A stretch of DNA of 6,375 nt from Candidatus Bathyarchaeota archaeon (GTDB taxonomy: Archaea > Thermoproteota > Bathyarchaeia > TCS64): positions 1 through 6,375 of the forward strand of contig WJIV01000139.1 in the NCBI GenBank assembly GCA_014730055.1, in the 5' to 3' direction. Each line of letters opens with the position of its first letter. The first letter of the stretch is position 1. The position numbers and the translations under genes were made by a program. The notes beneath the pieces are model-generated. The model was not told the DNA's origin and did not search any database. It saw only the letters and a list, made by a program, of their open reading frames with translations. Below are positions 5,965 through 6,375 of this stretch, piece after piece.

Positions 5965-5970
5965 GATCTC

Positions 5971-6375
5971 TTGAACCCCAATATTCTAAGTCAGCGTTAT
6001 GCGACACCGGAGATGAACAGGATATGGAGCGAGGAAGGCAAGGTAGAGCTTGAGAGGGATCTATGGTTAAGCGTCCTGGAGGCGCAGGAGCGCCTAGGCA
6101 TGGATGTCCCTCATGGTGTGATAGATAAGTATCGGGAGGCGAAGGAGAAAATTGATCTTGAGCTCATTAAAGAAATCGAGTTAAGAACGAAGCATGATGT
6201 AAAAGCAAAGATAGAGGCCTTCAACCTCGCAGCGGGCTGGGTTGAGTATATCCACCGGGGAATGACCAGTAGGGACCTAACTGATAATGTCGAGCAGCTC
6301 CAAATCAAGAAATCTATGAAACTGGTTCTCGGAAAGTATGTCTCTGTCTTACGTCATCTTTTAGATAAGGCTGAA
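5971..6375 (+). CDS. purB: Adenylosuccinate lyase, N-terminal part (cut by window end)
   Basis: The reading frame is open from TTG 5971 to the right edge (135 codons; full-length enzymes are about 430-480 residues). It begins MNPNILSQRYATPEM with I-W-S-E-E-G-K following, a start typical of PurB. T-K-H-D-V-K-A at 86-92 holds the conserved His of the family, and G-M-T-S-R-D-L-T-D-N at 109-118 is the substrate-binding signature of the fumarase/aspartase superfamily as found in PurB. The enzyme releases fumarate from SAICAR and adenylosuccinate, in the cytoplasm, for purine synthesis and AMP formation. The signature Ser loop (SSxMPxKxN) would lie beyond the window. The start is TTG with a good GGTGA ribosome-binding site, a contrast to the mostly SD-less ATG genes upstream. 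It is transcribed divergently from the dehalogenase-like gene. Confidence 0.93.
   Translation, partial: MNPNILSQRYATPEMNRIWSEEGKVELERDLWLSVLEAQERLGMDVPHGVIDKYREAKEKIDLELIKEIELRTKHDVKAKIEAFNLAAGWVEYIHRGMTSRDLTDNVEQLQIKKSMKLVLGKYVSVLRHLLDKAE

Noticed and set aside
5958..6053. ATG at 5958 opening a 31-codon frame just before purB
   Set aside because: It overlaps purB in another frame and has no good ribosome-binding site of its own; the GGTGA here serves TTG 5971. A regulatory upstream ORF is not supported.
6111..6308. 65-codon minus-strand ORF
   Set aside because: It is antisense to the strongly conserved purB coding sequence.
1..6375. CRISPR array, tRNA, insertion sequence or toxin-antitoxin pair
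   Set aside because: No regularly spaced repeats, no tRNA cloverleaf with a GTTC-type T-loop, no transposase motif and no terminal inverted repeats were seen on reading both strands.

Overview
The window looks like chromosomal DNA of an archaeon. Three signs support this. A minus-strand RNase P RNA is flanked by genes whose starts mostly have an AT-rich, TATA-like box 22-30 nt upstream and no strong Shine-Dalgarno. T-tracts follow most genes in place of hairpin terminators. One protein carries an archaeal-type single-stranded-DNA-binding OB fold. The gene mix (cytoplasmic reductive-dehalogenase-like protein, DUF169 protein, saccharopine-dehydrogenase-like and hydroxyacyl-CoA-dehydrogenase-like oxidoreductases) is reminiscent of uncultured anaerobic archaea such as Bathyarchaeia or Asgard-related lineages. 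That lineage guess is an inference and is weak.

Layout on the + strand (1-4325): the C-terminal half of a PhzF-family protein, with an in-frame stop just upstream of the visible part; a GNAT acetyltransferase fused to an OB-fold nucleic-acid-binding domain; a DUF169 protein; a 3-hydroxyacyl-CoA-dehydrogenase-family protein; and a saccharopine-dehydrogenase-family protein. These genes share direction but are spaced by 38-98 nt. The first three gaps hold T-tracts and promoter-like boxes, so they are probably separate transcripts. The last two genes lack an obvious T-tract between them and may be co-transcribed.

The - strand (5873 down to 4461) carries a reductive-dehalogenase-like gene with two ferredoxin-type cysteine groups and no Tat signal. 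RNase P RNA (rnpB) follows 46 nt downstream. Its 5' and 3' ends pair as an 11-bp P1 helix with one mismatch. Several small ORFs that cross the RNA are spurious.

From 5971 to the right edge on the + strand lies the N-terminal part of adenylosuccinate lyase (purB). It starts at TTG behind a GGTGA ribosome-binding site and is cut by the window end. The 97-nt gap between the dehalogenase-like gene and purB is a divergent promoter region with two TATA-like boxes.

No mobile element, CRISPR array or tRNA was seen. The most unusual items are the GNAT-OB fusion, the cytoplasmic RdhA-like protein without an RdhB partner in view, and the interrupted PhzF reading frame at the left edge.
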